Assembly: GCA_963717475.1 (NCBI GenBank) | Contig: OY970337.1 | Location: forward strand, 806,001 to 870,000 | Source of the DNA: AC-32 sp963717475 | Lineage (GTDB): Bacteria > Actinomycetota > Thermoleophilia > Gaiellales > Gaiellaceae | Length of the DNA: 64,000 nucleotides | Direction: 5' to 3' | Shown: positions 51,582 through 59,432 of the stretch, one piece after another | How the letters are laid out: each line of letters begins with the position of its first letter | How positions within the stretch are numbered: position 1 is the stretch's first letter | The notes under the pieces: generated by a model | Told to the model about the DNA's origin: nothing | The model's database searches: none | The model's input: only the letters and a program-made list of their open reading frames with translations | Made by a program: the position numbers and the translations under genes

Positions 51582-52760
51582 GTGAAGTTCGCGAAGCGCC
51601 TCGACGAGGTGCCGCCGTACCTGTTTGCCGAGCTCGAGCGGAAGATCGCCCAGAAGCGGCGAGAGGGCGTCGACGTGATCAGTCTCGGCATCGGCGACCC
51701 GGACCTCCCGACGCCGGAGCCGGTCGTGAGCGCCCTCGCCGCCGCAGCCCGCGACCCGGCCACACACCAGTACCCGACGAACCACGGCTCGGACGCGTTC
51801 CGCGAGGCCGTCGCGGGCTTCTACCGGGACCGTTTCCGCGTCGAGCTCGACCCGGCATCCGAGATCGTCCCTGCGCTCGGAGGTAAGGAGGCGGTCGCCC
51901 ACGTCTGCCTCGCGCTCCTCGACCCCGGCGACGTCTGCCTCTCACCCGACCCCGGCTATCCGCCGTACACCTCCGGGCCTGTCTTCTCGGGAGCCGAAGT
52001 TCATTACCTGCCGCTCGAGGAGGCGAACGGCTTCCTGCCGGATCTCGACGCGATCGCGGAGGACGTCCTGCGGCGGGCGAACCTGCTCTTTCTCAACTAC
52101 CCGAACAACCCCACCGGCGCGGTCGTCGCCGACGGGTACTTCGCGCGAGCCGTCGAGCTCGCCCGCGCCAACGATCTCGTGGTCGTCCACGACAACGCCT
52201 ACTCGGAGGTCTGCTTCGACGGCTACCGCGCGCCGAGCTTCCTCGAGACCCCGGGCGCGAAAGAGGTCGGGATCGAGATCTTCTCGCTCTCGAAAGGCTG
52301 GAACATGACCGGCTGGCGCGCCGCGGTCGTCGCCGGCCACCCCGAGGTCGTCGAGCGCTACCGCCACCTGAAGACGAACCTCGACTCGGGGATGTTCGAG
52401 GCCGTGCAGCGCGCGACGGTCGCGGCGCTCACCGAAGCGCGCGACTTTCCGCGCGAGATGTCGGAGATCTACGAGCGCAGGCGCGACCTGGTCGCCGAGG
52501 CGCTCGAGGCGATCGGCCTTCCGGTCGAGCGTCCAAAGGCAACGCCATACTTCTGGGTCCGCGTTCCGGAGGGATACACGTCAGAGGCGTTCGCCGAGCT
52601 CGTCCTCGAGCAGGCGGGCGTCGTCGTCTCGCCGGGCCCGGCGTACGGACCGAGCGGCGAGGGGTACTTCCGCATCTCGCTGACCGTCCCGGACAAGCAG
52701 TTGGAGGAGGCCGTCGGCCGCATCGAGTCCTCCCTGCGAGCGGGCATAATCGAAGGGTGA
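51582..52760 (+). CDS. LL-diaminopimelate aminotransferase-like enzyme (class I)
   Basis: A 392-residue PLP-dependent aminotransferase. It shows ISLGIGDPDLPTP, NYPNNPTGAV (PLP-ring contact), HDNAYSEVCFDG and the Schiff-base lysine in SLSKGWNMTGWR, which is typical of the DapL/LL-DAP aminotransferase group. It begins at GTG 51582, 10 nt after dapF. DapL makes LL-diaminopimelate in one step from tetrahydrodipicolinate, so with dapA, dapB and dapF it completes the short pathway. Related aminotransferases of other specificity cannot be excluded. Confidence 0.82.
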   Translation: MKFAKRLDEVPPYLFAELERKIAQKRREGVDVISLGIGDPDLPTPEPVVSALAAAARDPATHQYPTNHGSDAFREAVAGFYRDRFRVELDPASEIVPALGGKEAVAHVCLALLDPGDVCLSPDPGYPPYTSGPVFSGAEVHYLPLEEANGFLPDLDAIAEDVLRRANLLFLNYPNNPTGAVVADGYFARAVELARANDLVVVHDNAYSEVCFDGYRAPSFLETPGAKEVGIEIFSLSKGWNMTGWRAAVVAGHPEVVERYRHLKTNLDSGMFEAVQRATVAALTEARDFPREMSEIYERRRDLVAEALEAIGLPVERPKATPYFWVRVPEGYTSEAFAELVLEQAGVVVSPGPAYGPSGEGYFRISLTVPDKQLEEAVGRIESSLRAGIIEG

Positions 52761-54067
52761 CGGCACATCAGCCCGACCCGGCGCCCGGCGCTGAGCCGGA
52801 GCGCGGGTTCACCCTCGCCGTTCTCGCTCAGGGCGTCACCGCGGATGAAGAGCTCGCCGAGCTCGAGGAGCTCGCGCGTACGGCCGGCGTCGAGCCGATC
52901 GCGTCGCTCGTCCAGCACCGAGCGCGCCCGGACCCGCGCACCTACGTCGGCAAAGGCAAGCTCGCCGAGCTGAAGGAGGCGTACCCGGCTTCCGAGGCGG
53001 AGGTGCTGATCGTCGACGACGAGCTCAGCCCGGTGCAGCAGCGCGCCCTCGAGAACACGCTCCAGTCGCGGGTGGTCGACCGGACGCAGCTGATCCTCGA
53101 CATCTTTGCCCAGCACGCGGTAACGGCCGAGGGCAAGCTTCAGGTCGAGCTCGCCCAGCTCGAGTACAACCTGCCGCGCATGCGCGGCCTCTGGCAGCAC
53201 CTCGAGCGACTCGGCGGCGGGGTCGGGACGCGCGGCCCGGGGGAGACGCAGCTCGAGACGGACCGCCGCCTCGCGCGACGCCGGGTCTCGCTTCTCCGCC
53301 GGCGCCTGAAGGCCCTCGCCCAGCAGCGTGCGACGCGCCGCAAGTCGCGGCGGAGGGCGGAGACGCCGACCATCGCGCTCGCGGGCTACACCAACGTGGG
53401 GAAGTCGACGCTCCTGAACGCGCTCACCGGAGCCGGCGCCTCAGTCGACGACCGCCTCTTCGAGACTCTGGACCCGACCACGCGCTCGTTCGACGTCGAC
53501 GGGCGCCGCTACCTGCTCACCGACACCGTCGGGTTCATCCGGCGGCTGCCGCACCAGCTCGTCGAGGGCTTCGCGGCCACACTCGAGGAGACGTTGGTCG
53601 CCGATCTCGTCATTCATGTCGCAGACGCCTCGGCCCCTGAGGACCGGCTCGACGAGATGCTCCGCGCGGTGGAGAGCGTCCTCGGCGAGATCGGCGCCGG
53701 CCAGCTGCCGGTCGAGCTGGTCCTGAACAAGATCGACGCCGTGGACGCGCTGCGGCGCAGGCGGCTCGCGAACCGCTTTCCGGACGCATTGCTGGTCTCG
53801 GCGAGAAGCGGGGAAGGGCTGGACGAGCTGCGGGCGCGGGTCGCCGAGCGCTTCTCCGAGCGGTTCGAGGCTGTTCGGCTGTTGATCCCGTACGCGGACG
53901 GCGCCCGGCTCGCCGAGCTGTACGAGCTGGGAGCGCCGGTGGACGAGCGGTCCGACGAGGAGGAAGGCGTCTTCATCCGCGCGCGCCTGCCACGCAAGGA
54001 AGTGCGCCGCTTCGCCCGCTACCTGATCGCAGAGCCGCGGCCGGCCTCCGCGCGCTCGCGCGCATGA
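52757..54067 (+). CDS. hflX: GTPase HflX
   Basis: A 436-residue ribosome-associated GTPase that splits stalled 70S ribosomes. It has an N-terminal HflX domain (PRTYVGKGKLAEL), a coiled coil (RRRVSLLRRRLKAL area), G1 GYTNVGKST (about 211-219), G3 DTVGFIRRLP and NKIDAVD. GTG 52757 overlaps the preceding stop by 4 nt. A CATAAT box lies 6 nt before the start inside the previous gene and could drive a separate leaderless message. Confidence 0.95.
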   Translation: MTAHQPDPAPGAEPERGFTLAVLAQGVTADEELAELEELARTAGVEPIASLVQHRARPDPRTYVGKGKLAELKEAYPASEAEVLIVDDELSPVQQRALENTLQSRVVDRTQLILDIFAQHAVTAEGKLQVELAQLEYNLPRMRGLWQHLERLGGGVGTRGPGETQLETDRRLARRRVSLLRRRLKALAQQRATRRKSRRRAETPTIALAGYTNVGKSTLLNALTGAGASVDDRLFETLDPTTRSFDVDGRRYLLTDTVGFIRRLPHQLVEGFAATLEETLVADLVIHVADASAPEDRLDEMLRAVESVLGEIGAGQLPVELVLNKIDAVDALRRRRLANRFPDALLVSARSGEGLDELRARVAERFSERFEAVRLLIPYADGARLAELYELGAPVDERSDEEEGVFIRARLPRKEVRRFARYLIAEPRPASARSRA

Positions 54068-54080
54068 CCGAGCGCCCCTC

Positions 54081-54515
54081 ATGACCGAGTTGCACGTGCG
54101 GCGCTTGCGGGACGACGCTGTCCTGCCCGAGCGCGCGTACCCGGGCGACGCCGGCCTCGACCTCGCGGCCTGCGAGCGCCACGAGCTCGGTCCAGGCCAG
54201 CGGGCGGTCGTCGGAACCGGCCTGTCGGTGGCGATCCCCGAGGGCTACGCGGGGTTCGTCCAGCCGCGGTCAGGCCTTGCGGCGCGCCACGGGATCTCGG
54301 TCGTGAACGCGCCCGGGCTCATCGACTCGGGTTACCGAGGCGAGATCCGCGTGGTCCTCCTGAACACCGATGTCGCAGAGCCCTTCGTGGTCGAGCCCGG
54401 CATGAGGATCGCCCAGCTCGTCGTCCTGGCCGTCGAGACCCCCGAGCTCGTCGAGGTCGAGGAGCTGCCGGAGAGCGAGCGCGGCGTGCGCGGCTTCGGC
54501 TCCTCGCAGCGGTGA
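54081..54515 (+). CDS. dut: dUTP diphosphatase
   Basis: A 144-residue trimeric dUTPase that hydrolyses dUTP to dUMP, keeping uracil out of DNA. Motifs 1-5 are visible, including PGDAGLDLAA, QPRSGLAARHGI, NAPGLIDSGYRGEI (uracil-binding hairpin), GMRIAQLVV and the C-terminal GVRGFGSS arm. It lies 13 nt after hflX and overlaps the NUDIX gene by 4 nt. Confidence 0.96.
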   Translation: MTELHVRRLRDDAVLPERAYPGDAGLDLAACERHELGPGQRAVVGTGLSVAIPEGYAGFVQPRSGLAARHGISVVNAPGLIDSGYRGEIRVVLLNTDVAEPFVVEPGMRIAQLVVLAVETPELVEVEELPESERGVRGFGSSQR

Positions 54516-54973
54516 GCACCGAGCCACGGATCCGCGTCTCGGCGATGCTGCGCTGGAGTGGGCGCCTGCTCCTCTGCAGGCACGAGAAGGCCGAACGCGA
54601 GCACTGGCTGCTTCCGGGCGGCGGGGTGAACTCAGGCGAGAGCCTCGTCGACGCCCTGTATCGCGAGCTGGCCGAGGAGGTCGGGATCGAGCACGAGCCG
54701 CCGCCGGTCGAGGGGCCGGTGGCGATCGTCGATTCGATCGCGCCCGTGCGCTCGTTCGCCGCAAAGCACGTGGTGCACATCATCTTCGCCGGCGATCTCA
54801 GCGGCCGTTCGCTCGAGGCGGTCACCTCGCGTGACGCAGCGGTCCGCGGGCACCGGTTGTTCGCGCCGGACGAGCTAGACGAGATCGTCCTGCACCCGCC
54901 GATCCAGCGCTTCCTTCAGCGCTGGACCCCGGGTGACCCGGCGGTCTACCTGGGCGCTCTCTGGGCGCCTTGA
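54512..54973 (+). CDS. NUDIX hydrolase
   Basis: A 153-residue NUDIX protein. The box GX5EX7REUXEEXGU is complete (GGVNSGESLVDALYRELAEEVGI shown as GGVNSGES then YRELAEEVGI, about residues 36-58). NUDIX enzymes hydrolyse nucleoside diphosphates linked to other groups; the substrate is unknown. Overlap with dut suggests a shared nucleotide-sanitising role, by inference. Confidence 0.92.
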   Translation: MSTEPRIRVSAMLRWSGRLLLCRHEKAEREHWLLPGGGVNSGESLVDALYRELAEEVGIEHEPPPVEGPVAIVDSIAPVRSFAAKHVVHIIFAGDLSGRSLEAVTSRDAAVRGHRLFAPDELDEIVLHPPIQRFLQRWTPGDPAVYLGALWAP

Positions 54974-55059
54974 AATCGACACACAGTCGGCACGACCTCG
55001 TGACAGTTTCGTGATGCCGGGCCGGGTACCGTCCCTAACCCCCACCCACCCGGGGCTTT

Positions 55060-55085
55060 CTTCGCGCGCGCGTGCGCGCGCGAAG
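55060..55085. terminator. Perfect 12-bp GC-alternating palindrome between convergent genes
   Basis: CTTCGCGCGCGC, a 2-nt centre, GCGCGCGCGAAG. It lies between the NUDIX gene (plus) and gatD (minus), so it could end transcripts from both sides, though no T-run is present. The alternating CG could also adopt Z-DNA. The 86 nt before it (54974-55059) are otherwise unassigned. Confidence 0.5.
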
Positions 55086-55087
55086 GC

Positions 55088-55837
55088 TCAGTAGCGGCCG
55101 CCGCGGGAGTGGGCTCGGGCCGAGGAGACTTCGTGGGCCTCGGCCTCGAGCTCGTCGTCGAGCGGCTCGAACGCCGGCGCCTCGCCGGTCCGGTGCGCGA
55201 GCGCCTGCGCGAGGAGCCAGTCGGCCAGCCATGGATTGCGGGGGAGCAAGGGCCCGTGCAGGTAGGTGCCGACGGCGCGGCCGGCATGGCAACCCTCGTA
55301 GCCGCTCTCGCCGTCGTTGCCGAACCCGGCGAGGACGCGTCCCAGCGGCTCCGCACCGTCGTCGAGGTACGTTCGGCCCGCGTGGTTCTCGAAGCCCGCG
55401 AGCGTCCGGCGCACGCCGGGCTCGAGCTCGCACTCGAGCAACACGTCGCCGATCATGCGGCGCTCGCCGGCGACGGTGTGCAGGGGGAAGAGCCCGACTC
55501 CCGGAAGCTCGTCGCCGCTCTGGTCCCGGTAGAACCGGCCGAGGAGCTGATAGCCGCCGCAGACGGCCAGCAACGCCGCACCGCCCTCGACGGCGGCCCT
55601 GATGCCGTCACCGAGCGAGGCGAGCACCGGCGCGATCAGCTCCTGCTCGCGATCCTGCCCGCCGCCGATGTAGAAGAGGTCGTGCTCTCCGGGCGGGAGG
55701 GCCGATCCGGCGCCGAGCGGCCGCACCTCCAGCTCGTGGCCGCGCCAGGCCGCCCGCCGCGAGAGCACGGCGATGTTCCCGCGGTCGGCGTAGATGTTCA
55801 GGTAGTCAGGAAACAGATGCCCGACGACGATCTTCAC
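55088..55837 (-). CDS. gatD: GatD-type lipid II glutaminase subunit
   Basis: A 249-residue class I glutamine amidotransferase-fold protein (CobB/CobQ-like). The nucleophile Cys is in LLAVCGGYQLLG (about residue 94), and the His in VGTYLHGPLLPRNP. GatD supplies ammonia to MurT, which amidates D-glutamate in lipid II. It starts at GTG (minus strand, 55837) in the stop of the murT gene (GTGA overlap), the usual gene pair. The last residues are rich in Arg, Gly and Ser. Confidence 0.92.
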   Translation of the reverse strand: MKIVVGHLFPDYLNIYADRGNIAVLSRRAAWRGHELEVRPLGAGSALPPGEHDLFYIGGGQDREQELIAPVLASLGDGIRAAVEGGAALLAVCGGYQLLGRFYRDQSGDELPGVGLFPLHTVAGERRMIGDVLLECELEPGVRRTLAGFENHAGRTYLDDGAEPLGRVLAGFGNDGESGYEGCHAGRAVGTYLHGPLLPRNPWLADWLLAQALAHRTGEAPAFEPLDDELEAEAHEVSSARAHSRGGRY

Positions 55838-57207
55838 GCGGCGCGCTCCCAGTACTGCCGCACGAAGCCGCGCCGCGCGACGAGGTCCCGTAGCGCGAGC
55901 ATCGCCGTGTAGGTCGGCAGGGCGACGAGCTCCGACCCGGTCGGCGTCAGCTCCAGCCCGCGGTCGAGCGCCTGCTCGAGCTCGGGTACGACCTCGATCC
56001 GGTCCGCCGGGAGCCCGGCGTACTTGAACCGCAGCGCCAGCTCGGCAGCGCGTTCGCCGGTTGCGACGAGCCGGCCGAGAGCGCCGAGCAGCGGCTCGAA
56101 GTCGACGTCCCAGATCCACGAGACGTCGCGCCCGTCCGCGATCCCGTCGTTCAGGGCAATCACGAGCAGCTCCGGAGCGCCGCCGGCGACCAGCGTGCGG
56201 ACGACCTCGTTCGCGCCGGCGGGATTCTTGATCAGCAACACGAGAAGCGTCCGGTCCCCGAGCGCGATCCGCTCGAAGCGGCCGAACGCCGCCGAAAAGC
56301 CCTGCAAACCGCTCACAATGGCCTCGAGACTTGCGCCGAGCGCCCGCGCGAGCGACGCGGCCGCAAGCGCGTTGTAGACGTTGTAGAGGCCGGGCACGCC
56401 GAGCTCGACGCGGCGGCTCCCTTCCGGGGTGTCCAGGTCGAACGAGACCGACTCGAGGCCGTTCAGCTCGACCCGCCGTGCGGCCACGTCCAGCGGCGGG
56501 CGCGCGTGCCCGCACGCCTCGCAGCGGTAGTCGCCGAGATGGCCGATATAGGCGGCGTCGTACGTGTAGGGCGTTCCGCAGCGGACGCACCATTTCGAGT
56601 CAGCGGCGTGCTGCAGACCGGGGGAGGATTGGCTGGGGTCGTCCAGGCCGAACGTCGCCGCCGGCCGCGAACGCGCGAGATCGCCGACCTGTGGATCGTC
56701 CGCGTTCACGACGAGGGCAGCTCCTTGCGGCAGCGCCGAGACCGTTTCCCGCCAGCGCGCCGCCACGAGCTCGAGCTCCCCGTAGCGGTCGAGCTGGTCG
56801 CGGAAGAGGTTGCCGAGGCAGACGGCGCGCGGTTGCAGCCTCCTCGCGACCTCGGGCAGGGCCCCCTCGTCCACCTCGAAGAGCCCGAGCTGCGCGTCCG
56901 GTGAGGCGAGCAGAGCGGAGGCAACGCCCGAGACGAGGTTGGCGCCGGAGTGGTTGTGCGCGAGCCGGAACGACGGGCCGAGGATCCGGGCGGCCATCGC
57001 CGAGGTGGTCGTCTTGCCGTTCGTCGCAGAGATGAGCGCGCTACCCGCCGCAAGCCGCTCTCCGAGCCGGTCGACAGCCCCTGGATCGAGCTTCCAGAGC
57101 AGCTTTCCCGGCACCGTTGTCCCCCCGCCGGCGCCCGCCAGGCGGGAGAGCCCGGCGGCGGCCCGGGCGAGCAGAATCTCGGCCGAGAGGGGCACTCGGA
57201 GCGCCAT
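55834..57207 (-). CDS. murT: MurT-type lipid II isoglutaminyl synthase subunit
   Basis: A 457-residue Mur-ligase-like protein that, with GatD, converts D-Glu of lipid II to D-isoglutamine. It has the ATP loop ATNGKTTTSAM, the HNHSGAN and VDEGALPEV segments, the typical MurT zinc ribbon (CVRCGTPY and CEACGHARPP, four Cys) and a C-terminal Mur domain. The ATG at 57207 follows a TAGCGT box by 7 nt. A further in-frame start 51 codons upstream gives non-family sequence and is rejected. Confidence 0.93.
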   Translation of the reverse strand: MALRVPLSAEILLARAAAGLSRLAGAGGGTTVPGKLLWKLDPGAVDRLGERLAAGSALISATNGKTTTSAMAARILGPSFRLAHNHSGANLVSGVASALLASPDAQLGLFEVDEGALPEVARRLQPRAVCLGNLFRDQLDRYGELELVAARWRETVSALPQGAALVVNADDPQVGDLARSRPAATFGLDDPSQSSPGLQHAADSKWCVRCGTPYTYDAAYIGHLGDYRCEACGHARPPLDVAARRVELNGLESVSFDLDTPEGSRRVELGVPGLYNVYNALAAASLARALGASLEAIVSGLQGFSAAFGRFERIALGDRTLLVLLIKNPAGANEVVRTLVAGGAPELLVIALNDGIADGRDVSWIWDVDFEPLLGALGRLVATGERAAELALRFKYAGLPADRIEVVPELEQALDRGLELTPTGSELVALPTYTAMLALRDLVARRGFVRQYWERAA

Positions 57208-57214
57208 CGCGGGG

Positions 57215-57220
57215 ACGCTA
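57215..57220 (-). promoter_or_regulatory. Leaderless-type -10 box before murT, with nearby palindrome
   Basis: TAGCGT (minus strand) ends 7 nt before the murT ATG. A near-perfect palindrome TCCCTCG-TT-CGAGGGA (57230-57245) sits where the -35 element would be. The rest of the 195-nt divergent gap holds a second CCCCC/GGGGG hairpin but no clear gene. Confidence 0.5.
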
Positions 57221-57402
57221 CCGCTCCGATCCCTCGTTCGAGGGAACTTGGGCACGCTCTCCCCCTGCCGGGGGATGAAGGCGGCCGTCTCGCGCACGTA
57301 CGTTCCGCATGTTCTTTGCGGCGGCGGGCCCACGTCCGGCGACGCAGACCTCAAAGACATGCGGCCCGCGCGCGAGCGCGGAAAGGAGAACGGAAGGTGC
57401 GG

Positions 57403-59247
57403 ATGACCGGTAAGCGAGCAGAACAGCGGTCGAGCGCGCTGTGGGGCACTGGAAACCGCGGCGGCGAGACTCGTTCGAATGCGCTCTGGGGCAAGGGCGG
57501 CCGCGGCTTCGTCACCGCACTCGTGGCGATGCTGGCGATCAGCGTGCCTCTTGCAGCGAGCTCGGACGGAAACAGCGGCAGAGGCAACAACGACAACAAG
57601 ACGTACGTCTCCCCGGTTCTCAAGCAGATGGAGAACGGGAGGGGCAACCCGAAGGTCTCGGTGATCATCACGGCCGACCCGACGCTCGACACGAGCCTGG
57701 GCCAGGTCAAGTCACTGATTGCACGCTCCGGCCTCGGGATCAACAAGAACCTCGGCCTCGTCAACGGGTTCTCGATCGATCTTCCGGTGAAGAAGATCGA
57801 CGACCTCGCGAATATCCAGGGCCTGACGATCACGCCTGACGCAGCCGTGCACACGAGCGGCTACACGTCGAGCCAGCTCTGGCCGTACGAGTCGGGTGTG
57901 TCGGCGAACTGGAGCGGTCCGAGGGCACCGGCCGCGGGGGCGAACGCACCCACGATCGCAGTGATCGACTCGGGCATCCAGGCTGACCGCGCCGACTTCG
58001 GCGGTCGCGTCCTGGCGAGCGTCAACCTCTCGACGATGCCGAACAACACGACGCCCGGCGACGGCCGCGGCCACGGCACCTTCGTGGCCGGCATCGCGGC
58101 CGGCGGAGCGCCCGACTACACCGGGGCCACCCCGCAGGCCAATCTCGTCTCGGTCGACGTCATGGACGACCAGGGCGTCGCGCGGACGAGCGATGTGATC
58201 GCCGGGTGCCAGTGGGTGCTGGCGAACAAGGCCCGGTACAACATCAAGGTCGCAAACCTCTCGCTGCACTCGGCCACGCCGAGCAGCTTCACGACCGACC
58301 CGCTGGACAAGGCGGTCGAGCAGCTCTGGTTCAACGGCGTCACCGTCGTCGCGGCGGCCGGGAACTACGGCCTCGCCGACAGCCCGAGCGGGGTCCTGTA
58401 CGCCCCGGGCAACGACCCGTTCGTGATCACGGTCGGGGCGATCGACATCGGCGGCACGAACAACCGGAACGACGACTTCAACGCTCCGTGGTCCGCGTGG
58501 GGCCGCACTCCGGACGGCTTCATGAAGCCCGACATCTCGGCTCCCGGCCGGTACATGGTCGGGCCGGTGCCGGCGAGCTCGACGTTGGTCTCCCAGAAGC
58601 CGGCCTCGGTCACGGCCCCGGGTTACATCCAGCTCTCGGGCACCTCGTTCGCGGCACCCGTCATCTCCGGTGCGGCGGCGCAGATCATCGCCAACAACCC
58701 GACGTACACCCCCGACCAGGTCAAGGGCCTGCTGATGGTGTCGGCGAAGCCGGTGCCCGACGCAACGCTCGGATCGGTCGGAGTCGGCGAGATCCAGATG
58801 AGCAAGGCGGCGGTGCTGAAGTCGGCGCCGAACCCGAACCTGGCGCTCAACCGATACCTCGCGAGCGATCTGGTCAACGGGAAGTCGTTCAACGCGGTCA
58901 GCTGGTCGGACGCGGTCAGGGCCAGCGTCTCCTGGGACGCGGTCTCGTGGGACTCCGTCTCCTGGACGGACGCCTCCTGGAGCGCAGTCTCCTGGGCGGA
59001 CGTCTCGTGGGCGGCGGTCTCGTGGGCCGACGTGTCCTGGGCGGACGTCTCGTGGACGGACAGCTCCTACGAGGACGCGGCCGAAGGCGACGGCAACCTG
59101 GACGGCGGCTACGACCTGACGCCGGAGCAGGCGGCGGAGATCATGGCCGACCCGGACATTGCGCCTTCACCCGACGAGCTACCCGCGGACGTGAGCGCGG
59201 CACTCGACGGCGACTCGAGCTCGACGGACGGGGGCGGCACCCCCTAG
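57403..59247 (+). CDS. S8-family subtilisin-like protease with N-terminal WG repeats and C-terminal VSW repeats
   Basis: A 614-residue secreted protease. A long Arg-rich n-region holds two copies of [SN]ALWGxGxRG, followed by a hydrophobic segment (FVTALVAMLAISVPLAA) and a propeptide-inhibitor domain (about 65-140). The S8 catalytic triad is Asp in VIDSGI, His in GRGHGTFVAG and Ser in LSGTSFAAPV. From about 498 to 553 the chain is built of VSW-type pentapeptide repeats, and an acidic tail ends the protein. An in-frame GTG at 57397 is an alternative start. The role is probably cell-surface or secreted. Confidence 0.9.
   Translation: MTGKRAEQRSSALWGTGNRGGETRSNALWGKGGRGFVTALVAMLAISVPLAASSDGNSGRGNNDNKTYVSPVLKQMENGRGNPKVSVIITADPTLDTSLGQVKSLIARSGLGINKNLGLVNGFSIDLPVKKIDDLANIQGLTITPDAAVHTSGYTSSQLWPYESGVSANWSGPRAPAAGANAPTIAVIDSGIQADRADFGGRVLASVNLSTMPNNTTPGDGRGHGTFVAGIAAGGAPDYTGATPQANLVSVDVMDDQGVARTSDVIAGCQWVLANKARYNIKVANLSLHSATPSSFTTDPLDKAVEQLWFNGVTVVAAAGNYGLADSPSGVLYAPGNDPFVITVGAIDIGGTNNRNDDFNAPWSAWGRTPDGFMKPDISAPGRYMVGPVPASSTLVSQKPASVTAPGYIQLSGTSFAAPVISGAAAQIIANNPTYTPDQVKGLLMVSAKPVPDATLGSVGVGEIQMSKAAVLKSAPNPNLALNRYLASDLVNGKSFNAVSWSDAVRASVSWDAVSWDSVSWTDASWSAVSWADVSWAAVSWADVSWADVSWTDSSYEDAAEGDGNLDGGYDLTPEQAAEIMADPDIAPSPDELPADVSAALDGDSSSTDGGGTP
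58891..59064 (+). repeat. 15-bp tandem coding repeat (VSW pentapeptides)
   Basis: About ten units of the pattern [DSA]-x-V-S-W occur with a strict five-residue (15-bp) spacing for most of the stretch, as in DAVSWDSVSWTDASWSAVSW (20-residue example). It lies near the C terminus of the S8 protease. Function unknown; Trp-rich repeats may stack or bind sugar polymers. Confidence 0.85.
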
Positions 59248-59273
59248 CGGCTGCCGTGAACTGAGTCCGACAC

Positions 59274-59308
59274 GAGGGGCCGGGACACACCCGGCCCCTC
59301 ACCTTTTT
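59274..59308 (+). terminator. Intrinsic terminator after the S8 protease gene
   Basis: GAGGGGCCGGG, loop ACACA, CCCGGCCCCTC: an 11-bp perfect stem, followed by ACC and TTTTT. The best canonical terminator in the window. Downstream, 59343-59357 holds an inverted repeat GTGAC-N5-GTCAC, a possible operator for the next gene. Confidence 0.9.
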
Positions 59309-59432
59309 GGGGGATTTGCAGGGCGTACCGAAAATGGGGGATGTGACCCACCGTCACCCGGCCTAGCTTGCGTCGTGTGGTGCTGTATGCGGCGGCTTGG
59401 CTCACCATGACCGGCTTTAAGCGCGGAGGCCC

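Noticed and set aside
57208..57402. Riboswitch (cyclic di-AMP or cyclic di-GMP) before the S8 protease gene
   Set aside because: The gap has two hairpins and short GGGAA/GGGGATGAA-like pieces, but the conserved core segments of those riboswitch classes are missing.
58891..59064. CRISPR-like or mobile repeat
   Set aside because: The 15-bp period is in frame and encodes VSW pentapeptides; there are no spacers.
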